Shown: in pieces, positions 54,807 to 64,000 of the stretch
Position numbering within the stretch: position 1 is the first letter of the stretch
Layout: every line of letters starts with the position of its first letter
Assembly: GCF_027580225.2 (NCBI RefSeq)
Contig: NC_073340.2
Coordinates: forward strand, 34,754,001 to 34,818,000
Source of the DNA: Misgurnus anguillicaudatus
Lineage: Eukaryota > Chordata > Actinopteri > Cypriniformes > Cobitidae
Direction of reading: 5' to 3'
Length of the DNA stretch: 64,000 bases
Notes under the pieces: model-generated
The model's input: only the letters and a program-made list of their open reading frames with translations
Told to the model about the DNA's origin: nothing
Databases searched by the model: none
Program-made: the position numbers and the translations under genes

Positions 54807-56751
54807 ACTATACACATGTGACAACTAGCCCCGGGCTCTGCTACATGATAACCCGAAGCTTTGGGCTGAAGTTAAATAAAAAAATATATAATTTCAAATT
54901 TTTAATCTTGATGAACACAATAAGAAAACAGACCGGTGTCAAAACATGTAACCGAACATATCCTGCCATCTCTGTAAGTTTTCAGCACAAAACATGAGGA
55001 AAGAAAAGCGACATCACTATTGAGTTCCTACACAGTCTAAAGGTAAACTCACTACCTGAATATTTCTGGAGTCAATTTACTTATAAAATCCAGCTGCCAC
55101 GTCTATAAATAACCGAATACTGGGGCATCCAGAACAAGATTAAGCACTCAGAGGAGAAGTGGTCGTCGTATTTAGCTGCATGTGGCGTAGAAAGGTTGTT
55201 CACCCTCTCTCTGTGACCCCTGTCTTATTACATTATGTAGGGTACAGCAAATAAAAGTGTACATTACAGATCCGGTCTTCCTCTTTAAAAGCCCAAAGCC
55301 AAAGAACTTAACCTTCCAAAGAGGTTCTTTGAACATTCATGGATCCTCCATCACGCTTTTATTTAAGGTTCAACGTTCTGCAAGCTCATTTTGACATCAC
55401 GGGCCTGTCTCTCTCCGTGTCTCCAATCCATTAGCAGCAAGCCAAAGGAATTTGACCCCTTCTGAATAGGAATGCATCACTATTAGAGCCGTGCTGATGC
55501 AGGCTGAATGAAGCTTTTGTCTTTGGTCTGAATGGACTGAAGGAATGGCCAAGAATGTCCAACACGTGCCTGCTCAAAATGCTCATGATTGTGCAATTAT
55601 CTCAAATGCGAGGCAGAAACTTTATACAAAAAAATTTTTTTGTGCAGATGTCATTTTTTTGTAAGACACATTATCATATGCCTGAATCATTTCATGCCAA
55701 TGTGGTAAAAACATATCTCAGAATCTTACCTCAACAGGTAATAGTTTATTTGTAATGCCTGTGACACTAAACCAAATGTGTTATTATTATTCAGGTGTAG
55801 ATACATAGAAAAATATTTCCCCAGCAAGCATTGAATTGCCATGACTGTAGTTTATTCAAAAGAGAGACATTGACTGTATTGATGTCCACTGTATGCAGGG
55901 ATGCTTTTCAAAATGTGTCGGAAATTCGTGCAGTGCAACATGAATTGCATTCATGTAGTTGTGTAGAAAATGTTTCAGGCTTTTACACAGCGCACTATTT
56001 TGTGTGCACAAACAGCTAAAATTGGATGAATGAATACAACACAGCATCCATGGTGCACATTTAATGCTTGTGAGTCGTGACATGAGATGCTGAAAAAAAA
56101 AACGGATGAGGCAAAAATGTGAAAATAGACCCAACAATTTAAAAATACAGCAGATGGAAAGCAATACATTCTTGTTTTTATGTTAAACCTTTTTCCACAA
56201 CTCTCAGAACATACTAACTTTAATCTTAATGTGAGCAGAAAATATTAATGTATTTTTGCAAGTCTCTCGGGCTTTGAGTTTGACATTGTCCTAAAAAACA
56301 ATTCTGAAGGATAGATGAATATTGTTCTTGAGAAAGTGTTGCTGAAGTTCAGTTATATGAATTATAGCAGGATGTTGATATGGATCACTGAACCAAACCC
56401 AACAATTTAAACCCATAAACCGCTTGTTCTCAGAGTATTATTGTGCTTTCTTAGATATGAAAAAGTTAATGAACTTGTAAAAGTGACATGCTGAATAAGG
56501 AGTAGGATATATGTAATGAAACGAGAGCCCATGGGAAGGATTGTAAAATATTTGTTCTGTTAGTTTGGACCAATTACTCGGGCTGGGATTTGAGTTAAGA
56601 TGGGTTTATAGCTGCTAGATGTAAATCAAGAGTATATTTTGTTCGGTTTATGATAGTGGTTTGTTGTTTGGATGCAGAACTGACATATGTATTAAATTGA
56701 ATTGAACAATTGAGTTGAAAATGGTTGAAAATTTAAAATCTGTTAAAATTG

Positions 56752-56782
<31 letters not shown>

Positions 56783-57128
56783 GCACATGTTTGGTATTAT
56801 AACCACCATATCATGTTAATATTTTTGTATCGATTTCACAATATATGTACATTAAAGAATATATAGTTTCATCACCATTAAAAAGCCATTAAAAGAATAT
56901 TTACAGGTAAATAAAACGTACAGACATATGTTTTAAATATTACGACACATGTATGACATTCAGTGTTGTTTCAGCTGTAGTTGCTTGCTGTTTTCCCTCT
57001 ACAGCAGTTTATTATTTTTTTAGTCCTCTTGAAGACACTTTGTCAGTGATTGAAATTTAAGTGTATCTTATGTTGATAAATGTACATTTCTAACCCGAAG
57101 ACAGATTCCACAGCTTCACCCATGACCG

Positions 57129-57235
57129 AATGACATCCCAGACAGCAGACGACTCTGGGCCGGATCCACACTGGATCTGCGCCGAAGTCCACAGCTCCGG
57201 TGTGAATCGGTCCGGAGTCGTTTGGTGTCTGGGAT
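57129..57235. mobile_element. Small fold-back element
   Basis: Arms gacatcccagacagcagacg / cgtttggtgtctgggattt, and inner ccggatccacac / gtgtgaatcggtccgg, are complementary. About 105 bp, class unknown. Confidence 0.5.
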
Positions 57236-57680
57236 TTGCTTTCTGGTTCCTTTTTAACACACAACCTAAGATGATCATTAAGTCTTCTATGTCTATGGTA
57301 AGTAGAGACATAGTAATAATGTGCAGCTCACACAGACATCCTTTTATTCCAACATTGTACATTATAATAGGAATTTTAAACAGCCACATGTTTTTAGTTC
57401 ATCTTCTTGTGGTAGATAAGTTAAGTGACGGGTTGTAGTTTTAAAAGGTTTTTGTTCTTGTTTTCTCAGTGCAGCAGGTCAGACAAAGTCTTTCAGATCA
57501 GGAGGACGTGTTTTTAATGGATTTCTTCTGTCTCCTACAGCTGGATCCATATCTCTCTACTCTTTTGAAATCGTGGTAACGCAAGAACAGAGTGAAGAAA
57601 TCCCAGAGTATTTTTTTCTTGTGAGAATTCAGGATGGTTATGAAATCATAGCTGCATGCCAAATGCCGTAGTTACTATCT

Positions 57681-58110
57681 TTAAAAGGGGACATTTTTCC
57701 ATGTTTAAAGGGACTTTTTCCATGTTTAAGTGCTATGATTGGGTCCCCAGTGCTTCTATCAACCTAGAAAATGTGACAATGAACAACCCAGTAACTTAGT
57801 TTTGGTAAACCATTCTCTACAAGCATGTGGAAAAATAGGAAAATTTGAAACATTGAAATTTGGCTCCCTTTGTGATGTCAGAAGGGGATAATACCGCCCC
57901 TTATTCTGCACTATCCAATCACGGCACTGCCATTTAGTGCAGAGATCAGCTCATTTGCATTTAAAAGGACACACCCAAAACTGCACATTTTTGTTCACAC
58001 CTACAAAGTGGTGATTTAAACATGCTATAATAAATGATCTATATGATATTTTGAGCTAGAACTTCACATGCGTACTCTGGGGACACCAAAGATTTATCTT
58101 AAAAAGTTTT
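57681..58110 (-). mobile_element. Dispersed TTAA-type transposon, copy C (inverted) with end duplication
   Basis: Reverse-oriented relative of 24736-25158. After its usual right end, a short reversed piece of the same end follows (58110-58146), so 58079-58146 is a palindrome around gttaaagggg. Confidence 0.8.
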
Positions 58111-58738
58111 GTTAAAGGGGACAAGATAAATCTTTGGTGTCCCCAACATGTTGAGTTTTGCATACATGTCTGTAATGTTTGTAACCACATAATGTAATGT
58201 AGTAACCACATGATGTGGAAATGCTTTAAGTCTAATGTGTGTTGAAGTTAATGCACAGCTCTGTCACAGATACACAGTTATTTTACTCCTGCATGCATTA
58301 TTGTCCTTGTGTTGTAGTGCACTGGATGGTTCACAACATCTAAGCATGCTTTGCTGCACAGGAAGACAATTGCAATAATGCAATATAGAGGATAGATAGT
58401 CCAACACATTATTACATTCATTAACGGCATCATTAGAGATCAGTCAAAGCTAAGCCCACTGACTTTCAACCCATTAGTTTATGCATTCTAGTGTCATGTA
58501 TGAAACTTTGATCTGATATTGTAATAGGGGGCACCCGGGAAGTTTAGTTATGAAATTTGAATTAAAAGGCAAAATTATTCAAGTGACTCAAGTGATGTTT
58601 TTGAGTTTGCCATTCGTTTAGTAAATTTATTTTGTGTTTAATTTCTTTGTGTCTTTTACTGGTAACATCTGGCAGTGGCTTATTACTGAAAGTTATAGTG
58701 CAGTAGTTTCTCCCTATTCGTCATTTTCCAGACCTCTC

Positions 58739-58775
58739 TCCACACACACACACACGCACGCACGCACACACACAC
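58739..58775. repeat. CA/CACG microsatellite upstream of adam12
   Basis: Interrupted CA run with ACGC units, about 200 bp before the adam12 start codon. Confidence 0.9.
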
Positions 58776-58779
58776 TGAG

Positions 58780-58972
58780 CGCAGTGCATTGGTTGACATC
58801 GCCGCGCGCATGGAGAGCTGATGTCTGGCGCTTGTTCATGGAGACTCCTGGTGTCTCTCAGATTTCAGGAAGTCTCTGAAGGCATCAGCTGCTGTCTGCC
58901 CCTACTGCTCTATATTATGGTCGTGCAGTCGTGATACGTGTGGATCGTTCGTGTGGCTCTCAGTCGGGCAGC
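58780..58972 (+). promoter_or_regulatory. adam12: Probable adam12 promoter / 5' UTR
   Basis: CpG-rich (around gacatcgccgcgcgcatgg), with a weak TATA-like tatattatg at 58911 about 60 bp before the start codon. The transcription start cannot be fixed. Confidence 0.4.
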
Positions 58973-59075
58973 ATGTCCACCCGGCAAAGCCCGAACTTTG
59001 CTCGTCTGTGCGCGGTCTGTGCGCACTTTCTGTCCTTGTTGACTGTCTGCTGCGCTGGAAGTCTGTTTCTGCGAG
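58973..59075 (+). CDS. adam12: Probable ADAM12 coding exon 1 (signal peptide)
   Basis: ADAM12 is a membrane-anchored metalloprotease-disintegrin that sheds growth-factor ligands and acts in muscle and bone cell fusion and adhesion. This exon encodes only the signal peptide. ATG at 58973 opens MSTRQSPNFARLC, then the hydrophobic core AVCAHFLSLLTVCCAG and SLFLR, ending in phase 1 at the consensus donor gtaagc (59076). Signal peptides are poorly conserved, so sequence alone does not prove the family. The call rests on position and strand: C10orf90 is followed by ADAM12 in the same direction in human, and human ADAM12 exon 1 is likewise a short signal-peptide exon. GC-rich context (58780-59060) fits a promoter and first exon. 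The remaining exons are outside the window. Confidence 0.68.
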
Positions 59076-59761
59076 GTAAGCGGAATTTAAAAATATTACA
59101 AGAATTTCTTTGCGCGCTTACAAGTTTCACATGACTGCGCGTGGCTGTGTCCCAAAACGACATTGCGCTGCATACAGCTGCCACACTGTAACACCTCAGA
59201 CTTTACAGTTTAGCAATATTTCGACTTGAACTTATCCTCACACTTACTTTCATTTGTGCAATCTGTTTTTAGTCATGATGATGCTATTGGCTTAAATGAC
59301 TAGCTAATGTTGCAGCGCACGTGCTGTTGAGACGCAGTGTTGTGTTTGGGAGCAGATGCGTCTCTTGCTCTCGTCTCGTCAAGGCAACTCAGATCATCAG
59401 ATATGTTGTTAACACCGGAATTCAGTTTAAAGCTTTAGATCGAGATTTTCATATGATGGTTTTAATTTGACATTAAAACTGAATTTGGGTCAATTGCACG
59501 AAATATCAAGTCAAGTTATTAGTCTCATACTACCCCAAAAGCAAAATGATAAAACATAGTTTGCATGAAGAAAATGAAGGATTTTTATGAAAATAAATAT
59601 TTTTCTTAAATTATTATTAAAATATACACTACTGAAAAGTATTGCCTTTCAAAGTAAAAAACATATTGCAACATATTACTGTCATCCAAAAGTACTGTAA
59701 AATTACTGTAAAATGACATTAGGGAATCCAATGACAACCGAGTTGCTAAGATCTGCAATTG

Positions 59762-59764
<3 letters not shown>

Positions 59765-59822
<58 letters not shown>

Positions 59823-59827
59823 TCTCC
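59765..59827. repeat. (TC)n microsatellite
   Basis: About 30 TC units with one CA break near the end. Confidence 0.97.
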
Positions 59828-60870
59828 ACATACACACACACATTGTCATTTATAAAGCTCTCTTAATTGACACCGAATCACTTTGGCTCTGGTTCCTGAT
59901 GTTAAATGTACTTCTCTGCGTGTGATAATTATGTTATTGTGTGCTCTGAAAGACTTCATCTCACCCAGAGGATCATTAATAGTTAAAAGCTAATTCATCA
60001 CACACACACAGTAAGTGAGTTGAAATGAGACTTCACACTGGATCACTGGATGTTGTCACTGTGATTATGAGATGTGAGTGCAGGAGCATCACTAATGAAA
60101 CAAACCCACCGTGTGCGACAGAAGCAGATTTGATAAATGATAGAGAGTTTATGGGGACGTGCTTTTCATCAGCCTGAGATAGCCTCATTAAATCACAGCA
60201 CTTCTATGAAACAGCTGGGGTGAATTTACACTGCTTTCTGGAAGACACAAGGTATGTTTCAGCACTTCTATATTATACAGATATTTACCACAGTTATTGT
60301 AGATTCGGTCATTGTAACAAATAGTGACAAATAGATTTGAGACTCACTCGGTTGGTACAAAATCCAATATGTGTTTACAGGGGTAACATCAACTTTAGTA
60401 ACCATGGTGTTGAGGTGCAAATTATGGATACCACGGTAAAGGGTAGAAATGATGCTGACACCTGAAACCAGATAAATAAGACAAAATCATCTATGGCAAG
60501 ATCTTAAAATCGTATTTGTTTCTCCTGGATACCTATGAGAATAAACAGAAATCGACACTTTTGCACGTCTCTGTGATTTCAAAATTATGTCTCCTGTTAA
60601 ATAATCTTACATGTGTCTCCTCTAGAGTATCAGACAAAAATTCAACAGTGTCTCAATCTCTGCTTAGGTTTGCCAAAATACCAAAGTTTGCAATCGAAGG
60701 TCACAGATTTCATTATTTAGTTTCAGGCCAAGTCTCCCAAAACCAAAATTATTTAAGTCATACTGTCCAGTCCACCATAATGCAGATCTATGCTATACTT
60801 TGTCAAGTATCTTGTTTATTTACATTTTATTTATTTTCGATGCATTAAACATGCCCAAGATTAACCTTAA

Positions 60871-61590
60871 AGGAATAGTCTACTCATTTTCAATATTAAA
60901 ATATGTTATTACCTTAACTAAGAATTGTTGATACATCCCTCTATCATCTGTGTGCGTCCACATATGCACTGGAGCGCGCTGCAACGCTTCGATAGCATTT
61001 AGCTTAGCCCCATTCATTCAATGGTACCAATCAGAGATAAAGTTAGAAGTGACCAAACACATCAACGTTTTTCCTATTTAAGACGAGTAGTTATACGAGC
61101 AAGTTTGGTGGTACAAAACAAAACGTAGCGCTTTTCTAAGCGGATTTAAAAGAGGAACTATATTTTATGGCGTAATAGCACTTTTGGGAGTACTTTGACT
61201 CGGCGCAGCAACACCCGCCCTCTCCCATTATGAGAGTGAGAAGGGGAGCGGACTTTTCAGGCGAGTCGAAGTACTCCCAAAAGTGCTATTACGCCATAAA
61301 ATATAGTTCCTCTTTTAAATCCGCTTAGAAAAGCGCTACGTTTTATTTTGTACCACCAAACTTGCTCGTATAACTACTCGTCTTAAATAGGAAAAACGTT
61401 GATGTGTTTGGTCACTTCTAACTTTATCCCTGATTGGTACCATATGAATGGGGCTAAGCTAAATGCTATCGAAGCGTCGCAGCGTGCTCCAGCGCTTACG
61501 TGCACGCACACAGATGATAGAGGGATGTATCAACAATTCTTAGTTAAGGTAATAACATATTTTACTATTGAAAATGAGTAGACTATTCCT
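60871..61590. mobile_element. Long fold-back transposon, TTAA-bounded
   Basis: Arms of about 330 bp are almost perfect reverse complements (left from aggaatagtctactcatttt, right to aaaatgagtagactattcct), with a loop of about 60 bp near 61205-61260. TTAA flanks at 60867-60870 and 61591-61594. No transposase. Confidence 0.92.
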
Positions 61591-61594
61591 TTAA

Positions 61595-61899
61595 AGCAAC
61601 ACTTTAGAGTTTTTGCTCTTTGCTCCCCCTACAGGTTAGAAGCGTAATTGTCCATTACCACTGTCATAAATACTGCAGCTTAGCTGGCTCTGATTGGATT
61701 GTAGGTCTGCCGTAAAGCAAGTTTTTGTAGTTTTCACTCGAACTACAGGACCGTGACGCGACGGTTGGAAACTTCTTTAGTGCGGTTTTGGCCGATAGAG
61801 GGCTGCAAAGCGAATGTGAATGTGCCGTTCAAGTGGATGAATGACTGAACATTTTTTGGAAATGTTATTTTAAAGTAAAAAAAACTCTTTGGTGTTGCT
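61595..61899. mobile_element. TTAA-bounded MITE abutting the previous element
   Basis: Ends agcaacactttagagttttt / aaaactctttggtgttgct, bounded by TTAA (61591-61594, shared with the neighbour, and 61900-61903). 305 bp, non-coding. Confidence 0.88.
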
Positions 61900-61929
61900 T
61901 TAAGTACCCTGAGATATAAAAGAGAAACT

Positions 61930-62290
61930 TAAGCCCGGGATACACTGCACGATTTTTGGCTGTCCCAGACGAAAGATTGCCATTATGAACTAATCGGTGT
62001 GATTTCTGTGATCGTGGCACTTCATTGGTGGTCCTATGTCGGACGGTGATAGAGGTTCAGAGACGGTCTGCCGTTTTCCCGGTCTTGCGTCCAAAGATAG
62101 CCTACAATAGCTTTCTGACAGTGTCAGAAATTCAGCATGATCAACGCACAGTGTGTTAAATTTGTTGTATTTGTTTACCACTTGCGCATGCTGGTGACGT
62201 TGCGCTTACGTGTGACACAGGTGTCAAAGCCTCCGTCTCATCATCGTACAGTCTACATGCTTCTCCTACCCAAGTTTAAACCATGTCCAT
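61930..62290. repeat. Probable hAT-like repeat fragment
   Basis: Starts cccgggatacactgcacgat, a form typical of fish hAT ends. A clear right end was not found. Confidence 0.35.
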
Positions 62291-62687
62291 GTTGCACAGT
62301 GTGATAAAGTAATGATCTTATAGGAGTGCAAAAATCCTGCAGTGTATTCTGGGCTTTAATCTCTTTGATTGAGAGCTTGAAGGAGAGCAAAAAAGGACAA
62401 AGGGAGAGAGATGAGTGTGAGGTGATGCGAGGTGAAAGTTAAGCACAGAAGTAGAGTTAGCAGAGACAGATCTGTCACCATGAGATGTAAAACCAGAAAC
62501 CCCTAATGTGACTCTGAAAAACACCATCAGAGGCGCTGCTGCACCTCAACATGTGTTTAAAAGAGACTCGCGGGTAAACACGCTCACTGTGTGGGAAACC
62601 CAAAGAGTTCATTCCTAATTAATCCTGGAGATTTTTTTTGCGCAATTTTAGTCGGACGCACAGCCTTGCAAATTAATTAATTTGACT

Positions 62688-63265
62688 TATTACACGGCTC
62701 TCTGAAATTCTTGATTCTGATTGGTCAGTTGAGACATTTGCAGGTTCATTCTTTTCAAATAATAACCGCTCCAAAGTAATAACGCATAGCCGGACTACTT
62801 GTAAGTTACAATCCCCCCGCGCCAACAAAGATTACTGTTTGGCGCCATCTTGTGACAAACACTGGACAACCACAATTAAGAATGGAAAATTTTGACATTA
62901 ATTTTAACATGTACGGAAAAAACAAAACATTTAAACAGTGGATAGAAGAACGAACAACGACAAGACACAGAGAGCTTACTGAGACTGAACTTGACAAAAT
63001 AGAGCATGACAGCTACGAAGCCAACACAAAAATAAAAAACAGAATGGGCATTAAAACTTCTCAAAGACTGGCTAAAACAGAAGAAAAATGGAGACAGACA
63101 AGTATGAAGCAGAGGATCTTAATAAGGTATTACGATCATTTTATGCATCTGTGTAAAGTTTCGCAGAAGGATAAAAATGTTAATTTAAAACAAATATGCC
63201 AATAAAATGTTTCAAATTCATATTCATGTCCAGTTTTTTTTCTTATGTGGCAAGTAGCCGTGTAA
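62688..63265 (+). mobile_element. DNA element with cttattacacggc ends carrying a small ORF
   Basis: Ends cttattacacggct (62688) and agccgtgtaataag (63252-63265) are inverted. It contains the 117-codon ORF described separately. The class (for example ISL2EU-like or another small family) is not decided from sequence alone. Confidence 0.65.
62852..63205 (+). CDS. Small transposon-borne ORF, 117 codons (107 from inner ATG)
   Basis: A lysine/arginine/glutamate-rich protein with no recognised domain. The likely start is the second methionine (62882, MENFDINFNMYGKNKTFKQW), which has the better context. The protein continues WIEERTTTRHRELTETELDK and ends VNLKQICQ. Composition is charged and probably helical, and the frame has no internal stop despite lying in AT-rich DNA, so it looks protein-coding rather than chance. 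The stop codon overlaps a poly(A) hexamer: the last bases caaTAAaa contain AATAAA. It lies between the inverted ends of the 62688-63265 element on the adam12 strand. Could be a DNA-binding accessory protein of the transposon. I do not recognise the family and assign no function. Confidence 0.5.
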   Translation: MTNTGQPQLRMENFDINFNMYGKNKTFKQWIEERTTTRHRELTETELDKIEHDSYEANTKIKNRMGIKTSQRLAKTEEKWRQTSMKQRILIRYYDHFMHLCKVSQKDKNVNLKQICQ

Positions 63266-63270
63266 TAAGC

Positions 63271-63387
63271 GGGATAATGTAGAGGCAGCCGGTAGTTATT
63301 AGGAAATAAGCCCCTTCAGTGTGATACAACTGATCACACTGTCGGGGCTTTTTTCCCAATAACTACCGGCTGCCTCTACATTATCCC
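63271..63387. repeat. Near-perfect long hairpin
   Basis: Left arm gggataatgtagaggcagcc continuing through ggtagttattagg, right arm its reverse complement ending tacattatccc. Inner arms cagtgtgat / atcacactg close a 6-nt loop. It directly follows the cttattacacggc element. The flanks also pair weakly (gtgtaataagcgg versus ttacttaatcgcttacac), so it may be that element's terminal structure. Confidence 0.85.
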
Positions 63388-63605
63388 TTACTTAATCGCT
63401 TACACAGAAGTTTGATGCATGCAACAAATTGCAAATCCTCTCCTGGCCTGCATACAACTATAACTAAACCTTAAAATCAGAGGGAGATGCTAATTGAAAA
63501 ACAGTAGTCTAGAAGCAGCTAATCCTGGTTGTAAGCTTAAACTTGAAACAAACTGTAAACTTATTTCTGAAATCTGATTGGCTGATTGAACATACAACAT
63601 ACTGA

Positions 63606-63938
63606 TTAGGGTGGCCATACGTGCCATTTTTGTACCAGACGCATCCTGGCCAGGATTTCGGGTGCGTTCTCCGGAAGTCGCATTGGTCAATCACATGCGT
63701 CATCGAGGTTCTCACATTTCAGTTAAATACATTATAAAATTAAGATTTATATCTCTTAAAACATACAATCATTGTAGTTTCATTCTTACCTTGAAATATA
63801 ACAGTTGCTTTTTTGAAATAGAACCTGAAATATTAAACCCAGATGACGTATGCAGTCGACCAATGCGACTTTCAGAGGACGCACCCAAAATCCTGTCCGG
63901 GACGCGTCCAGCAAAAATGGCACATTTGGCCACGCTAA
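63606..63938. mobile_element. MITE with tagggtggccat ends
   Basis: Ends tagggtggccatacgtgcca / tggcacatttggccacgcta are inverted and diverged. Inner arms (cgcattggtcaatcacatgc region) are also complementary. About 330 bp. Confidence 0.78.
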
Positions 63939-64000
63939 TAATTATGCCCTGAGGACATCAACCACTTGAGAGTCATGCAACCTACTTGTACAAAGTATAT

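Larger units (their letters stand above)
53415..58900. other. FATS 3' UTR and FATS-adam12 intergenic interval
   Basis: After the stop codon the first canonical poly(A) hexamer is ATTAAA at 53960 (inside or just past a MITE), then AATAAA at 54050. No other gene is supported. Contains two MITEs, the second 17-bp-unit palindromic element, a small TA run (56752-56776) and a transposon copy (57681-58110). 54850-56740 and 58150-58730 look unique and non-coding. Confidence 0.65.
59076..64000 (+). other. adam12: adam12 intron 1 (part)
   Basis: No further exon seen. Contains a TC microsatellite and a dense run of transposons from 60871 onward. 59850-60860 looks unique. Confidence 0.6.

Noticed and set aside
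59606..59925. Arg-Glu and Ser-Leu repeat frames
   Set aside because: Translations of the TC microsatellite.

Overview
The window is nuclear DNA from a ray-finned fish, most likely a cyprinid (zebrafish or carp group). It is AT-rich and low in CpG, with long TA, CA and TC microsatellites. It is crowded with short non-autonomous DNA transposons (hAT-type with 8-bp duplications, TTAA-target families, an Angel-like MITE), plus LINE and SINE pieces. Nothing resembles bacterial operons, and almost all open frames over 60 codons are chance frames or lie in repeats. Three vertebrate genes were assembled by following splice sites and codon phase. (1) Minus strand: coding exon 1 of dock1 (13254-13296), in a CpG-rich patch, so bases 1-13253 are its first intron. 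(2) Plus strand: a complete ten-exon gene, 23592-53414, whose phases join into 2388 nt (795 codons plus stop). It ends in an ALMS motif and is called the fish orthologue of C10orf90/FATS. (3) Plus strand: a signal-peptide exon at 58973-59075, read as coding exon 1 of adam12, whose first intron runs past the right edge. The order and directions (dock1 leftward, FATS rightward, adam12 rightward) match the human DOCK1 - C10orf90 - ADAM12 neighbourhood, which supports all three calls. Layout: 1-13253 dock1 intron full of nested transposons; 13254-13560 dock1 exon and promoter patch; 13560-23583 intergenic or FATS 5' untranslated region; 23584-53414 FATS; 53415-58900 FATS 3' end and intergenic; 58973-64000 adam12 exon 1 and intron. 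DOCK1 is a Rac activator in adhesion and phagocytosis, ADAM12 a membrane metalloprotease-disintegrin, and FATS a DNA-damage and p53-linked ubiquitin factor. They are neighbours by conserved synteny, not a pathway unit. The most unusual sequence feature outside the genes is a pair of palindromic elements (30806-31331 and 54569-54806). They share an internal core, but their arms are built from different 17-bp units that keep the same 5-7-5 hairpin geometry with a compensatory base-pair change. Several multi-level transposon-in-transposon nests are also resolved.
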